NCBI RefSeq assembly: GCF_020405225.1
Contig: NZ_CP084472.1
Coordinates: forward strand, 1 to 64,000
Direction of reading: 5' to 3'
Source of the DNA: Natrinema sp. DC36
GTDB lineage: Archaea > Halobacteriota > Halobacteria > Halobacteriales > Natrialbaceae
DNA length: 64,000 bases
In this document: one piece after another, positions 53,674-62,522 of the stretch
Layout: every line of letters begins with the position of its first letter
Position numbering within the stretch: position 1 is the first letter of the stretch
The notes under the pieces: model-generated
Told to the model about the DNA's origin: nothing
The model's database searches: none
Seen by the model: the letters and a program-made list of their open reading frames with translations, nothing else
Program-made: the position numbers and the translations under genes

Positions 53674-54213
53674 CTAGGCCTCAGTGTTCTCGTCGGTTTC
53701 CGCCAGCCGGGGTTCGGATCGGACTCCGCTGAAGGCGAGGACGGCTCCCGCCACGAACACGATCGTCGCGAGGTAGATCGGCCCGAGGTGCGTCACCCAG
53801 TTGTGTGCGAAGAGATCGGCGTAGTGCATCGGAAGCGCGATGGCCAGCCCGATCACGGCGGCGACGATCGCCGTCGCCCACGCCCATAACTGCCCGCTTC
53901 GGACGCCGTACCACGCGAGCGCCGCGATGGCGATCCCGGTGGCGATGATGAACGCCGCAGTCGCGACGTGGAGATGGTTGATGTAGTGCATGATCGCCGG
54001 ATCGATCGCATCGAGTTGCGCCGGCGTAACGCCGTTCAGGGTCGCGACGCCGAGTTCGAATCCGGTGCCGAAGAACGTTCTCGCGAGGAAGACGACCCCG
54101 TACCCGACGAAGGCGACGCCCGCGAGCGCCATCATGAGGGAGCCGATCCGCAGCCCCCGTCCGGGCTCGTAGTCGGTCCCGTGTCGCTCAGCCGTTGCCC
54201 GTTTTAGACTCAT
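53674..54213 (-). CDS. Four-helix membrane protein, unknown
   Basis: 179 aa, four transmembrane helices (LMMALAGVAFVGYGVVFLA; AFIIATGIAIAALAWYGV; WAWATAIVAAVIGLAIALP; GPIYLATIVFVAGAVLAF). Its start overlaps the DUF1059 gene by 26 bases, so the two are probably one operon. Not assigned. Confidence 0.82.
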   Translation of the reverse strand: MSLKRATAERHGTDYEPGRGLRIGSLMMALAGVAFVGYGVVFLARTFFGTGFELGVATLNGVTPAQLDAIDPAIMHYINHLHVATAAFIIATGIAIAALAWYGVRSGQLWAWATAIVAAVIGLAIALPMHYADLFAHNWVTHLGPIYLATIVFVAGAVLAFSGVRSEPRLAETDENTEA

Positions 54214-54445
54214 TGCTCTCCCCCGTCTCGATTTCGACCTCGACTTCCTCCACGTGTTGTTCGTCGATCTCCTCGAGCGAGTACGTCTTCCCGTGCTGTT
54301 CTTTCACGTGCTCTCGCGTGATTTCGAGCAAGCGTTCCCTGTCGTCCGCCTCGGTACGCATGCGGAAGACACAGCCCGAAACCGCCGTGTCACACGCTAC
54401 TTGTAGTGCTGTCGTCCTATCTTCCGTTTGCAGATCGTTCGCCAT
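54188..54445 (-). CDS. DUF1059-like small protein
   Basis: 85 aa from ATG 54445. DUF1059 pattern: VACDTAVSGCVFRMRTEADD then LLEITREHVKEQHGKTYSLE. Two Cys could bind a metal. It overlaps the membrane-protein gene by 26 bases downstream. Confidence 0.85.
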   Translation of the reverse strand: MANDLQTEDRTTALQVACDTAVSGCVFRMRTEADDRERLLEITREHVKEQHGKTYSLEEIDEQHVEEVEVEIETGESNESKTGNG

Positions 54446-54558
54446 AGTCTCGTTTCGCCTCCCGGCGAGAGGGGCTACGATGCGGAGGGTCGTGTAGGCA
54501 TCCGATGAGTTTTGCGCAGCCGGTGACTTCCGCGCGGACGATGACCGGCGGTCACTGG

Positions 54559-55377
54559 TCACTCCGTGGTCGGTTCGGAAACGAGTGGCCGGGACTCGCG
54601 CCGATAGGACTCGTACGTCGATTCAGCCCAGTCGCGCGTGTCCGGTGCGTCGGTATCGATCAACGCCCGAACCGTCCCGCTGTCGGGACTATGGCCACTG
54701 ATCCCGACTCGCTGATCGAAGAGAGCGATTCCGTACGGCGGCACGTCGTCGTGGACTCGGACCGCGAGATTCCCGCTCTCGAGCGGCTCGGAACAGTGCT
54801 CCGGGTAGGTCGAGAGGATGTGTCTGGCGGCGCGCGGCGGATCGATGATCTCCGTTCGCATCCCGTCGACGATTTGCCGAGCGAGTTCGTCCTTACACGG
54901 CTCGAGCAACCCCAGGTCGAATCCGACGAACCGAAACTGGTCCGTCTCCCGAAGCAACGACGCGAATCGATTCACCGGGCGGTACGGATCGTCGGTCCGG
55001 GCGGCCGTCACGACCGCATCGGACCCCATCTCGATCGAGAAGCCGCTCGCCTCGACCGGCAGCCACTGCCAGACGTCGCGGAGCTTCCGCTCGGTCTCGA
55101 GTCGATCGATCAGTTCCCGCAGTCCCGACGCGACGAACCCGCCCAGCTGTGTCGCCTCGTACTGATGTCCCTCTCTCCTGATCCAGCGTCGCGCTTCGAA
55201 CTCGCGGAGCGTTCGCCCGACCGTGGACCGCGAGACCCCGGTCAGCTCCCGGAGGTCTGTCCGGCTCTGTGGACGCGTGGCCAGTGCGTCGAGTGCGGCG
55301 ACGCGGTGGTCCGAGCGCGCGAGGAACTCGATATCGTCGAGCGGCGAGTGTTCGCCTCTGCTTATCATGGTACTCAT
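54559..55377 (-). CDS. Winged-helix transcriptional regulator (haloarchaeal type)
   Basis: 272 aa from ATG 55377 (ATG 55368 also possible). N-terminal wHTH at about 12-80 (ALATRPQSRTDLRELTGVSR, STVGRTLREFEARRWI) and a C-terminal effector region (DUF1724-like), typical of haloarchaeal one-component regulators. A gene of unrelated function follows; targets unknown. Confidence 0.87.
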   Translation of the reverse strand: MSTMISRGEHSPLDDIEFLARSDHRVAALDALATRPQSRTDLRELTGVSRSTVGRTLREFEARRWIRREGHQYEATQLGGFVASGLRELIDRLETERKLRDVWQWLPVEASGFSIEMGSDAVVTAARTDDPYRPVNRFASLLRETDQFRFVGFDLGLLEPCKDELARQIVDGMRTEIIDPPRAARHILSTYPEHCSEPLESGNLAVRVHDDVPPYGIALFDQRVGISGHSPDSGTVRALIDTDAPDTRDWAESTYESYRRESRPLVSEPTTE

Positions 55378-55504
55378 ACGCACGCGAGTAGCATAGCTAT
55401 GGCCCTCGATACGCAAGCGACGGTATCACTCTGGAACGCCACGCATCGCTCGAGGACGCCGATGTGGGTGGCGAAAACCGGACTCCGCGGGCCGGGGCCG
55501 GGTA

Positions 55505-55837
55505 TCAGCCGTCGTTTTTCTCGACCTCGAGGGCGACGTCGTCGGGGTCGATTCCGATTCGGGCGAACTGCGTCCGGACGTGTTCCTTGGCCCCCTCGAC
55601 GGCACGTTCGCGGGTGTCGAAGCCGCGGGGCATGGGTGACTCGAAGGCGAGATTCACCTCCCGGCCGTCGACCAGCTGGGTCGACCCACCACTGTCGACC
55701 TCGTAGAATTCGTCGCAGACCCAGACGTACGCGGCGTCTTCGTCGGGTGCGCCGCGGAACGAGGGGGATCGTTCGCCCCGTTCGTACAGCGTGCCGGTGA
55801 GTTCCGTCCCGCCGGCACGACCGCGTACCAGAAGCAT
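55505..55837 (-). CDS. Conserved small haloarchaeal protein
   Basis: 110 aa from ATG 55837. TYERGERSPSFRGAPDEDAA-like start (LYERGERSPSFRGAPDEDAA), YVWVCDEFYEVDSGGSTQ, and a helical C-terminus with Arg/Lys (AVEGAKEHVRTQFARI). I recall this as a conserved haloarchaeal DUF; function unknown. Confidence 0.75.
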   Translation of the reverse strand: MLLVRGRAGGTELTGTLYERGERSPSFRGAPDEDAAYVWVCDEFYEVDSGGSTQLVDGREVNLAFESPMPRGFDTRERAVEGAKEHVRTQFARIGIDPDDVALEVEKNDG

Positions 55838-56326
55838 ACGAGATGGTACGCCTCGCGGACGCAAAAGTACCGTGCTATCCACCGAACGATGAGAATTATC
55901 GCGGCGGCCGGCCGGAAGTTTCAGTCGTTATTCGTTGCGATCGGTGTCTCCAGCCAATAGCGAGGGTTCTCCGGACCACCCGACCCGTGATCGGTCACTC
56001 GTTTCGGTCGAGGACGCTCTCGGAACCAGTTCTCGAGTACCCGTCTACGCGCTCGGGTTTCCGACGCCGGTCGACGCCGAGGTGGTCGGTATACTGATCG
56101 TACTCCGCGGTACAAGACGACGGGAGCGGTATTTGGAACGTATGTGTATTCCTAGTAGGAATGCGACTTATAGAATTACTATTATGTAACTAACGGCAAT
56201 TTCCGTTATTTGCCGTTTACGGGCTGTTCACTGGGTTACCCAGTTGTTAAGCGAGTAACGATCGATCTTCCGACCCAAATCGTTTTGGAAATGACCTTAT
56301 CCCTATTGCAAGGGTGGATATGCGTA
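55838..56326. other. Intergenic region upstream of the DUF7344 gene
   Basis: 489 bases, unusually AT-rich from 56140 on. It holds the palindrome cluster (56148-56244) described separately. Frames from 55843 to 56189 have poor codon bias and are not called. Confidence 0.55.
56148..56244. promoter_or_regulatory. Cluster of operator-like palindromes
   Basis: ATTCCTA-G-TAGGAAT at 56148-56162, AACGGCAA / TTGCCGTT at 56192-56199 and 56210-56217 with TAACGG / CCGTTA nested inside, and ACTGGGT-T-ACCCAGT at 56230-56244. All are perfect. They lie 80-180 bases before the regulator at 56327 and look like binding sites, perhaps for its own product. Confidence 0.55.
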
Positions 56327-56956
56327 ATGAGTTCGGACGCACACCTCGGCGGCGACACCTTGCCCGATCCACTCTCTGACGTTCCGACGGAGTGTTACGA
56401 GATTCTTCGCCATCCCCGCCGACTTCGGATCCTCGAGGTACTCGGGATCCGGGGAGCGCGGCTTTCCCTACCGGAACTGACGACGGAACTGATCGACCGG
56501 ACGGAACTGTCTCCCTCGAACGGGCGGGCGCGACACGACGTTCGTATTACCCTCGTTCACAATCACTTGCCGCGACTCGCGGACTACGAGATCGTAGACT
56601 GGGACGAAAACGGCGTCGCGCTCGTAGACGACTCCCCGGTCCACCCCGCAGACCTTGCCGCTCTCCTCGAACTGTGCGAGGCGGACCACGCCGAGGGGCT
56701 GCTCGAGGCGATCGTCGATCCCGTCCGGATGCGCCTGCTCGCCGCCCTCGAGGACGACGACCGCCCGCTCTCGCTCGAGCAACTCGCGGCTCGTCTCAGC
56801 GCACACGACGGGGGGCCGTTTTCCGATCCCGATCGGGCGGCGGTCGCGCTGCACCACTCCCACCTCCCCGCGCTGTCGGACGCCGGCGTCGTCAACTACG
56901 ACTCCGAGTCGAAGCTGGTCACTCGGTCCGACGGCGTCGTCTCGATCGTTCAGTAG
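56327..56956 (+). CDS. Tandem DUF7344 winged-helix regulator
   Basis: 209 aa from ATG 56327. Two copies of the haloarchaeal DUF7344 winged-helix unit at about 10-105 and 112-205 (ILRHPRRLRILEVLGIRGAR with HNHLPRLADYEIVDWDENGV; IVDPVRMRLLAALEDDDRPL with HHSHLPALSDAGVVNYD). The duplication could let one chain bind a palindrome. The palindromes upstream suggest autoregulation (inference). Confidence 0.87.
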   Translation: MSSDAHLGGDTLPDPLSDVPTECYEILRHPRRLRILEVLGIRGARLSLPELTTELIDRTELSPSNGRARHDVRITLVHNHLPRLADYEIVDWDENGVALVDDSPVHPADLAALLELCEADHAEGLLEAIVDPVRMRLLAALEDDDRPLSLEQLAARLSAHDGGPFSDPDRAAVALHHSHLPALSDAGVVNYDSESKLVTRSDGVVSIVQ

Positions 56957-57089
56957 CCGTCGACGGTTCGGGCACCTCGACCGTTCGATCTTCTCTCTTC
57001 GACTCGAGCCGCCAGTCTGCACGCTCTTCGCGTTTCAGGCCGTCGGAACGATACAGTGTTCCCGTTCCCCCGCGTAGGACCAACGCAAA

Positions 57090-57884
57090 ATGCCTCCCGA
57101 ACGCGAGGACGGTGGCCGCGATGTCCCGACGAGCGTCGCTCGCATCGCTGTCAGTATCGGTCTCGCCGTCCTGCTCGTTCTCTCGATGACGGGCGTCGCG
57201 GGAACGGCCGCCGCGATCGATCAGGTTGCGATCCTCTCGCCGGAGCAGCGGACGGTCGAAGCCGCACCCGGCGAGACGATCGAGATCGACGTCGTCCTCC
57301 GGAGTCAGGGCGGCCACGGTGGCGAGGGCGTTTCGGGAGTCGCGCTGGTCGCTCAGTACCATCCCGACTACGTCGAGATCACCGACGTCGAACGGGGGCC
57401 GTGGCTCGAGGGCGACGGGACCGAAATCCGGACGACGGAACGGATCGCCCCCGAGCGGGGGACGGCGGTCCTTGACCAGCGCCGCGAGCCAGCCGCGGGC
57501 GGGACGACCGGAGCGGGGACGATCGCGACCCTGTCCGTCCGGGTCGCCGACGACGCACCCGCCGGCGCGACGACGATTTCGTTCGACGGGACAGACGTGG
57601 ATCTCACCGGCGACTGGCCGATCGCCGTCGTCGACGAATCCGTGACCGTCGCGATCGACGGCGGCGACGAACCGCTCGAGACGTTCGCCCACCCCGATCC
57701 GGACGGACTGGACCTCGAGGCCGAGGGGGGTGGGAGTGAGAAGGACTCGAGCGACGCTGACGGACGGGCGGCCGATAGCGGGGACGATCTGCCTGTTCCT
57801 GGCTTTACGATCGGGGCCACGTTGGTGGCCGTTGTGCTCGCGGTGCTCCGGTTGACAGCCGCTCGTGACGGTCCTCCCAGATAA
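57090..57884 (+). CDS. Cohesin-domain protein with PGF-CTERM anchor
   Basis: 264 aa. Signal segment at about 15-42 (VARIAVSIGLAVLLVLSMTG), cohesin domain at about 45-190 (VEAAPGETIEIDVVLRSQGG; SGVALVAQYHPDYVEITDVE; TGAGTIATLSVRVADDAPAG; DLTGDWPIAVVDESVTVAI), Asp/Ser linker, then PVPGFTIGATLVAVVLAVLR, a PGF-CTERM signal. The sequence differs from the 44.0-kb cohesin. Possible surface acceptor for dockerin proteins. Confidence 0.85.
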   Translation: MPPEREDGGRDVPTSVARIAVSIGLAVLLVLSMTGVAGTAAAIDQVAILSPEQRTVEAAPGETIEIDVVLRSQGGHGGEGVSGVALVAQYHPDYVEITDVERGPWLEGDGTEIRTTERIAPERGTAVLDQRREPAAGGTTGAGTIATLSVRVADDAPAGATTISFDGTDVDLTGDWPIAVVDESVTVAIDGGDEPLETFAHPDPDGLDLEAEGGGSEKDSSDADGRAADSGDDLPVPGFTIGATLVAVVLAVLRLTAARDGPPR

Positions 57885-57912
57885 ACACTCCGTCCAGCTG
57901 GAGGGAAACGCG

Positions 57913-57918
57913 TTTTAG
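57913..57918 (+). promoter_or_regulatory. Box A of herA
   Basis: TTTTAG, about 28 bases before ATG 57941, consistent with a leaderless herA transcript separate from the gene before it. Confidence 0.45.
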
Positions 57919-57940
57919 GGATGGGCCGGATGGGGTTGGT

Positions 57941-59794
57941 ATGAGCGATCTGGGAGACTTCGGCGATTTCAACGTCGACGCCGATACCGAAGACGGCGTA
58001 TCGGCCGACGCGGGCGGCTCGTCGCCGTCGTCCTCGGGTGAGGAAGAACCGGCAACCACAGGTTCGACGGCCAACGGAACGAGCGCCGAGTTCGAACCGA
58101 CGACCGTCGAACCGAGCGGCGACGACGTCGGTATCGGCGCGATCTGCGTCTCCCAGGGACTGCGCGTCGACGAGGACGGCGAGGAGACGACGCTACGGGC
58201 CTACGTTACCCGCGGCAATCGATCGTCGATTCGTATCGGAAGCTACCTGCTCGCACCCTACCCCGACGGGGAAACGCTGTTCTGTCGCATAACTGGACTG
58301 GAGTATTCCCAACAGTACCACGCCGACGACGCGACGGAGATCCACGCCCGACGGGCGATGCGAACCGACGAAATCGACGAGTCCGATTACAAGTTCGTCG
58401 CGGGCCTCGAGCCCGTCGCCGTCCTCTACGACGATGATGGCGAACTCAAACGGCGGATGACCGACCGCGTGCCGAAACCGAAGACGGTGATCCGCCAGGC
58501 CGACGACACCGAGGAGATCAAAACGGGGCTGAAGATGCCCGACGACGGCGTCTTCCTCGGCCACCTCTCGGTCGGCGGCGAGAAGGTGCGGACAGCGGCC
58601 ACCCCGCCGACCATCGATTACCGGCTGAAAGACGATTACGACGCGGGCGATCCGCTCGTCTTTCGGCACTCCCTGATCGCCGGCGGGACCGGCTCGGGGA
58701 AGACCCACGGCGCGAAGAACATTCTCCGTCAGTACCTCGACGACGAGCGGACCTATCCGATGGACGACGGCCGCGAGGTCACCCCCGCCGTCGTCCAGTT
58801 CGACCCGCAGGACGAGTACGCCCAGATGCACGACGACAACCCCGATCTGGACGACGAGTTCGCGCGCCGGCTCGAGCGCGAGGACATCGCCTACGGCGGT
58901 CACGACGACACGACCGCCTTCGTTCCGAAAGTGGGGTCGGCGTCGTACGCCGCGGGCCACCACCGCGCCCAGCAGGTCGAGTTCACGATTCCGTTCGCGA
59001 TGGTCCACGACAATCCGTGGCTGGTCGCGGGCAGCGGACTGAACGACAACCAGTACGGCGCGCTGGTCAGCGTGCTCCTGCCGCGATTCCGGAAGCAGTA
59101 CGGCAACGGTGGCACCTACGAGGAGTTCACGACGTTCCTCGACGACCCCGCGCTCAGGGAGGAACTCGACGAGTCCGGCCGGGTCCACGAAGCGACCTTC
59201 GACGCGGTCCGGCGGCGGGTGCTCGGCTTCGGCCACGTCTTCGATCAGGACGCCCGGCCGATCACCGACCTCGTCCACGAGTTCGTCCGCCCCGGCGGAC
59301 TCACCGTGGTCCCGACCTACCACATCAACGACACTCGAGCGACGGAGGCCATCGTCCTCGCGGTCTCCTCGCTCATCATCGACCAGAAGCTCTCGAACGA
59401 CCCGGACTACGACCGGATCAAGGAGACGCCGCTCGTCCTCGGGATGGACGAGGCCCACAACTTCCTGACCGACGCCGACTCGGTGCAGGCGGGAAAGGTT
59501 ATTAACAAGTTCACCGAGGCCGCCAAACAGGGCCGGAAAGAGCGACTCGGCCTCTTTCTTATCACGCAGGACCCGCAGGATATCCACGATGCGGTCTTCA
59601 AACAGATCAACACCACCGTCGTGTTGAATCTCGGCGACAAGGAGGCCATCAAGAGCGTGAACATTCCCAGTAACCTCGAGTCCAAGGTCCCCTACATGGA
59701 GAAGGGCCAGATGGTCGTCTACTCGCCCGATAATTCGGAACCGGTCGAACTGATCGGGCTTCCGAAGTGTCTGACCCGGCACGGCCGGGACTGA
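57941..59794 (+). CDS. herA: HerA-type DNA translocase
   Basis: 617 aa. Hexameric ATPase that pumps DNA with NurA in end resection. Acidic N-tail of about 60 residues, HAS-barrel at about 65-180, Walker A AGGTGSGKTHG at about 246-256, Walker B LVLGMDEAHNF around D503-E504, and a C-terminal FxxQDPQDI motif (ITQDPQDIHDAVFKQINTTV). Full length. nurA lies upstream on the same strand. Confidence 0.94.
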   Translation: MSDLGDFGDFNVDADTEDGVSADAGGSSPSSSGEEEPATTGSTANGTSAEFEPTTVEPSGDDVGIGAICVSQGLRVDEDGEETTLRAYVTRGNRSSIRIGSYLLAPYPDGETLFCRITGLEYSQQYHADDATEIHARRAMRTDEIDESDYKFVAGLEPVAVLYDDDGELKRRMTDRVPKPKTVIRQADDTEEIKTGLKMPDDGVFLGHLSVGGEKVRTAATPPTIDYRLKDDYDAGDPLVFRHSLIAGGTGSGKTHGAKNILRQYLDDERTYPMDDGREVTPAVVQFDPQDEYAQMHDDNPDLDDEFARRLEREDIAYGGHDDTTAFVPKVGSASYAAGHHRAQQVEFTIPFAMVHDNPWLVAGSGLNDNQYGALVSVLLPRFRKQYGNGGTYEEFTTFLDDPALREELDESGRVHEATFDAVRRRVLGFGHVFDQDARPITDLVHEFVRPGGLTVVPTYHINDTRATEAIVLAVSSLIIDQKLSNDPDYDRIKETPLVLGMDEAHNFLTDADSVQAGKVINKFTEAAKQGRKERLGLFLITQDPQDIHDAVFKQINTTVVLNLGDKEAIKSVNIPSNLESKVPYMEKGQMVVYSPDNSEPVELIGLPKCLTRHGRD

Positions 59795-60011
59795 GTTTGT
59801 CGGCGCTGTCGAGAGGTCCTTCGGACGAATACTCCCCAAACAGCCGCTCACAACGCCCTTTCGTTGATAACCCAGCTTCTGCCCGATCCGAGACGTGTTC
59901 TCGGAGTTGCGAATACGTCGTGCGTCTCTCGTGCACGCTTCCGTTTCACTGGTCGATCAATATATGAATGTCGTCAGAATGCTTTTCGCTTGGTGAATTG
60001 TATACGCGAAT

Positions 60012-60434
60012 ATGGGTCAGGAAACGAACCTCTCGTCGTCGTCCAGAACGCCCTCCGACAGAGATATCGCGCTATCGGGGGCGGTAGCGCTCGTCCTGTC
60101 GCTGCTCATCAACTGGCTCATCGTGTTCGGGGCGAACACCGGCGGTATCGCCCCGGATTTGATGGCACTGAATTACGGCCCCGTCTCGCTGTTTACTACC
60201 CTCGGCGTCGTCGGTGCGATCGTGACCTACGGTGTCCTCACTCGAGTCGCCGCCAACCCCGATCGACTGTTCGCAGCCGTCGCGGCGATCGTCCTCCTCA
60301 TCTCGTTGGTTCCCGATTTCACCGTCATCCCCGGTGAGCCCGGCGGCAGCCTCGTCGCCGGTGCTATCCTCGGCGCGATGCACGTCGCGACGGCGGTCGT
60401 TTGCGTGGGAGCGCTAACCGATCTCCGGAACTGA
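60012..60434 (+). CDS. DUF6069-like four-helix membrane protein
   Basis: 140 aa. Helices at about 22-40, 55-72, 80-98 and 110-135 (SGAVALVLSLLINWLIVFGA; FTTLGVVGAIVTYGVLTRV; AVAAIVLLISLVPDF; GAMHVATAVVCVGAL), matching the DUF6069 pattern including the LVPDFTVIPG loop. Function unknown. Confidence 0.85.
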   Translation: MGQETNLSSSSRTPSDRDIALSGAVALVLSLLINWLIVFGANTGGIAPDLMALNYGPVSLFTTLGVVGAIVTYGVLTRVAANPDRLFAAVAAIVLLISLVPDFTVIPGEPGGSLVAGAILGAMHVATAVVCVGALTDLRN

Positions 60435-60449
60435 CGCTACTCTCACCGT

Positions 60450-61370
60450 TCACCCGCTCGAGTCACTCCCCGACTGCGGCTGATAGTACTGCTTGAGCCA
60501 CGTCGCCAGTCCCTCGAGGCCGGGGAACAGCGTCCGGTGGTTGACGTTCAACTGATCGAGCTTGTCCCGGAACTCGAGTTTTCGATCACCCGGAATGATG
60601 ATTTTCCGATAGCAGTCGGGGCGATCCTCGAGCCACTGACCGAGGACTATTCGCGGATCCGACTGGAAGGAGAAGACGGCCGACTGGTCGACGATGCGGT
60701 CGTCGATCGCGGGCGGCCGGAAGAACATGACGTACTCCTCGTCGGACTCGCCGGCGTCGGGTGCCCACAGCTCCTGCCACAGTTCGTGTATCCGAGAGAC
60801 GTCGTCGAGATCGCGTGCCGGCGCGGGTCCGTCGCCATCGGCACGGTCCTCGCTCATCTCGTATTCGAGGATCGCGTTCGAGAGGAGGTGCGTGTCGAGC
60901 ATGTTCGTCTCCGTCATCTCGAGGACGGACTGGTAGTAGTCGGGCAGGTCGGCGTGGAGTTTCCGGTAGTCGACGGCCCAGATCGCACCGTCGTGGTCAG
61001 TGTTGCCGGTGCGAGTGGCGAAGTACGCCGCGACGAGCGGCGAGAACGACCAGTCGAGCAGCCGAGTCGGCAATCCGTAGTGCTGGGCGATCGCCAGCAG
61101 GTGCCAGACCGACTGGGGTTCTTCCATCTCGCTCGCCGCGTACTGGGCGAAGTTGCGTAGCAACAACGGCTCGAGGGGCCACTTCCGGGAGTCGCCGACG
61201 AACCGGGTGATCGAGGTCTCGAGGCTGAACGACTGGTTCGGGACGCCGCGGAAGACGTAGGGGGAACGGTGCCGGCCGATGTCGGACATCCACATCTCCT
61301 GGGTGATCAGTTCCTGGAGCTCGGTCCACGTGTCGGCCCGCTGGACCGAGTCGGGACGGTCTGCCGTCAT
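60450..61370 (-). CDS. FRG-domain protein
   Basis: 306 aa. FRG domain, named for the motif seen here as YVFRGVPNQSF; further conserved QHYGLPTRLLDWSFSPLVAAYFA at about 115-137. The C-terminal half carries VMFFRPPAIDDRIVDQSAVF. FRG proteins occur in phage-defence loci, often beside toxins, but the domain's chemistry is not established. No defence genes are around it. Confidence 0.87.
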   Translation of the reverse strand: MTADRPDSVQRADTWTELQELITQEMWMSDIGRHRSPYVFRGVPNQSFSLETSITRFVGDSRKWPLEPLLLRNFAQYAASEMEEPQSVWHLLAIAQHYGLPTRLLDWSFSPLVAAYFATRTGNTDHDGAIWAVDYRKLHADLPDYYQSVLEMTETNMLDTHLLSNAILEYEMSEDRADGDGPAPARDLDDVSRIHELWQELWAPDAGESDEEYVMFFRPPAIDDRIVDQSAVFSFQSDPRIVLGQWLEDRPDCYRKIIIPGDRKLEFRDKLDQLNVNHRTLFPGLEGLATWLKQYYQPQSGSDSSG

Positions 61371-61448
61371 CGGTGCGCACGGCCGTGTCGGCCTCGGTCG
61401 AGCATCGGTTCCACAGTGTCCGGCCTACTCGCGGCGCGGAGAAAACGA

Positions 61449-61517
61449 TTACTCGAGTTCGACGGTGACTGTCTTCCCCTCGAGAGTCCCGTCGATTCCG
61501 ACTGATCGTCGCACCAT
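61449..61517 (-). CDS. Possible 22-aa peptide coupled to the hydrolase gene
   Basis: ATG 61517 overlaps the stop of the hydrolase (TGATG), giving MVRRSVGIDGTLEGKTVTVE plus LE, with haloarchaeal codon use. It looks like a C-terminal tail of something longer or a genuine micropeptide. Could also be chance. Confidence 0.25.
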   Translation of the reverse strand: MVRRSVGIDGTLEGKTVTVELE

Positions 61518-62131
61518 CACACCGACTCGAGTAGCGTCCGCTCGAAAAACCCGCCGACTGCGCCCGCGATCTCGTCGTGCTCGCCGCCGAAGAAGTGATC
61601 GCCCGATAGCGCGGTGACCGCGTCGCCGCGTTCGCGTGCACGTTCGACGATCGGTTCCCAGTCGACGGTCGTATCTCGCTCGCCGGAGAGCACGTGAACG
61701 GGCACCTCGAGGACAGAAAGCGCCGCGAGTGCGTCGAGGTCCTCACCCAGTTCCACTGTCGGTGCGAGGACGGCGACGGCGTCGGGATCGGCGTCGGCAG
61801 ACGCGAGCAGGGCGAGCGTTGCGCCGAAGCTGTAGCCGAAGACGCCGACCGGGAGCCTCTCGTCGCTGCCCCACTCGCGAGCCCACCGGACGGCGTTTCG
61901 AACGTCTTCTCGCTCGCCGCGACCCTCGTCCCACGGGCCGTAATCGAAGCGCAGACAGGCGATTTCGGCGTCGACCAGCACGCCGCTGACGGCGACGAGT
62001 CGCCGATCGCTTCGCGAACCCCCCTGTTGTGGATGTGGCGGACAGGCGACGACGATCGCCCGCGGGTCGTCGGCCGGCTCCTCGAGCGTCCCGCGAACGT
62101 CGCGACCGCCGGGGATCAGGACGTCGGTCAT
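61517..62131 (-). CDS. Alpha/beta hydrolase
   Basis: 204 aa from ATG 62131. Nucleophile elbow GYSFG at about 100-104, Asp in LSGERDTTVDWE and His in LSGDHFFGG. Oxyanion region CPPHPQQGG resembles dienelactone hydrolase/YfhR-like members. Substrate unknown. ATG 62131 fits the family start (MTDVLIPGGRDVRGTLE). Confidence 0.87.
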   Translation of the reverse strand: MTDVLIPGGRDVRGTLEEPADDPRAIVVACPPHPQQGGSRSDRRLVAVSGVLVDAEIACLRFDYGPWDEGRGEREDVRNAVRWAREWGSDERLPVGVFGYSFGATLALLASADADPDAVAVLAPTVELGEDLDALAALSVLEVPVHVLSGERDTTVDWEPIVERARERGDAVTALSGDHFFGGEHDEIAGAVGGFFERTLLESV

Positions 62132-62218
62132 GGACGGTCGTTGTGAGCGACCGATAATCAAGCCTTCTCCGGGATACTCACTCCAGGGGGTACTCGAGGT
62201 GGCCGGAACGCGCTCCGC

Positions 62219-62446
62219 TCAGGAGAGATGCGTGCCGATGCGGTCGCGGAACGTTCGGCGCATGCGAACTCCGTCGTACTCGCCGAGCCCAACGTAGCTC
62301 ACGAGCCCGGCCAGGACGGCCGATGTGTCGAGAGCCAGCAGTCCGGTCCAGTGACCGATACCGTCCACCTCGAGCGCGACGTGAGCCGCCAGCGCCTCGA
62401 GGTCCCTCGGAGACGTGACTGGACCGGGACGGCGTCGGTCTCTCAC
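62219..62446 (-). CDS. Small protein, possible haloarchaeal gene
   Basis: 75 aa. The stretch LEVDGIGHWTGLLALDTSAV and LAGLVSYVGLGEYDGVRMRR looks like real protein; the first 10 residues are less certain and a start may lie downstream. It is divergent from pspA. Not recognised. Confidence 0.45.
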   Translation of the reverse strand: MRDRRRPGPVTSPRDLEALAAHVALEVDGIGHWTGLLALDTSAVLAGLVSYVGLGEYDGVRMRRTFRDRIGTHLS

Positions 62447-62490
62447 TGCAGGGTTCGTTCCGTTCGTCGCGGACTGTTACCGAAGTGATG

Positions 62491-62497
62491 TTTTTAA
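62491..62497 (+). promoter_or_regulatory. Box A of pspA
   Basis: TTTTTAA, 28 bases before ATG 62523, consistent with a leaderless transcript. Confidence 0.5.
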
Positions 62498-62522
62498 GGC
62501 CGGGGAACGATACGTTGCGAGT

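Noticed and set aside
60450-61370. Defence island around the FRG gene
   Set aside because: Neighbours are a membrane protein, a hydrolase and pspA; no toxin, nuclease or helicase system.
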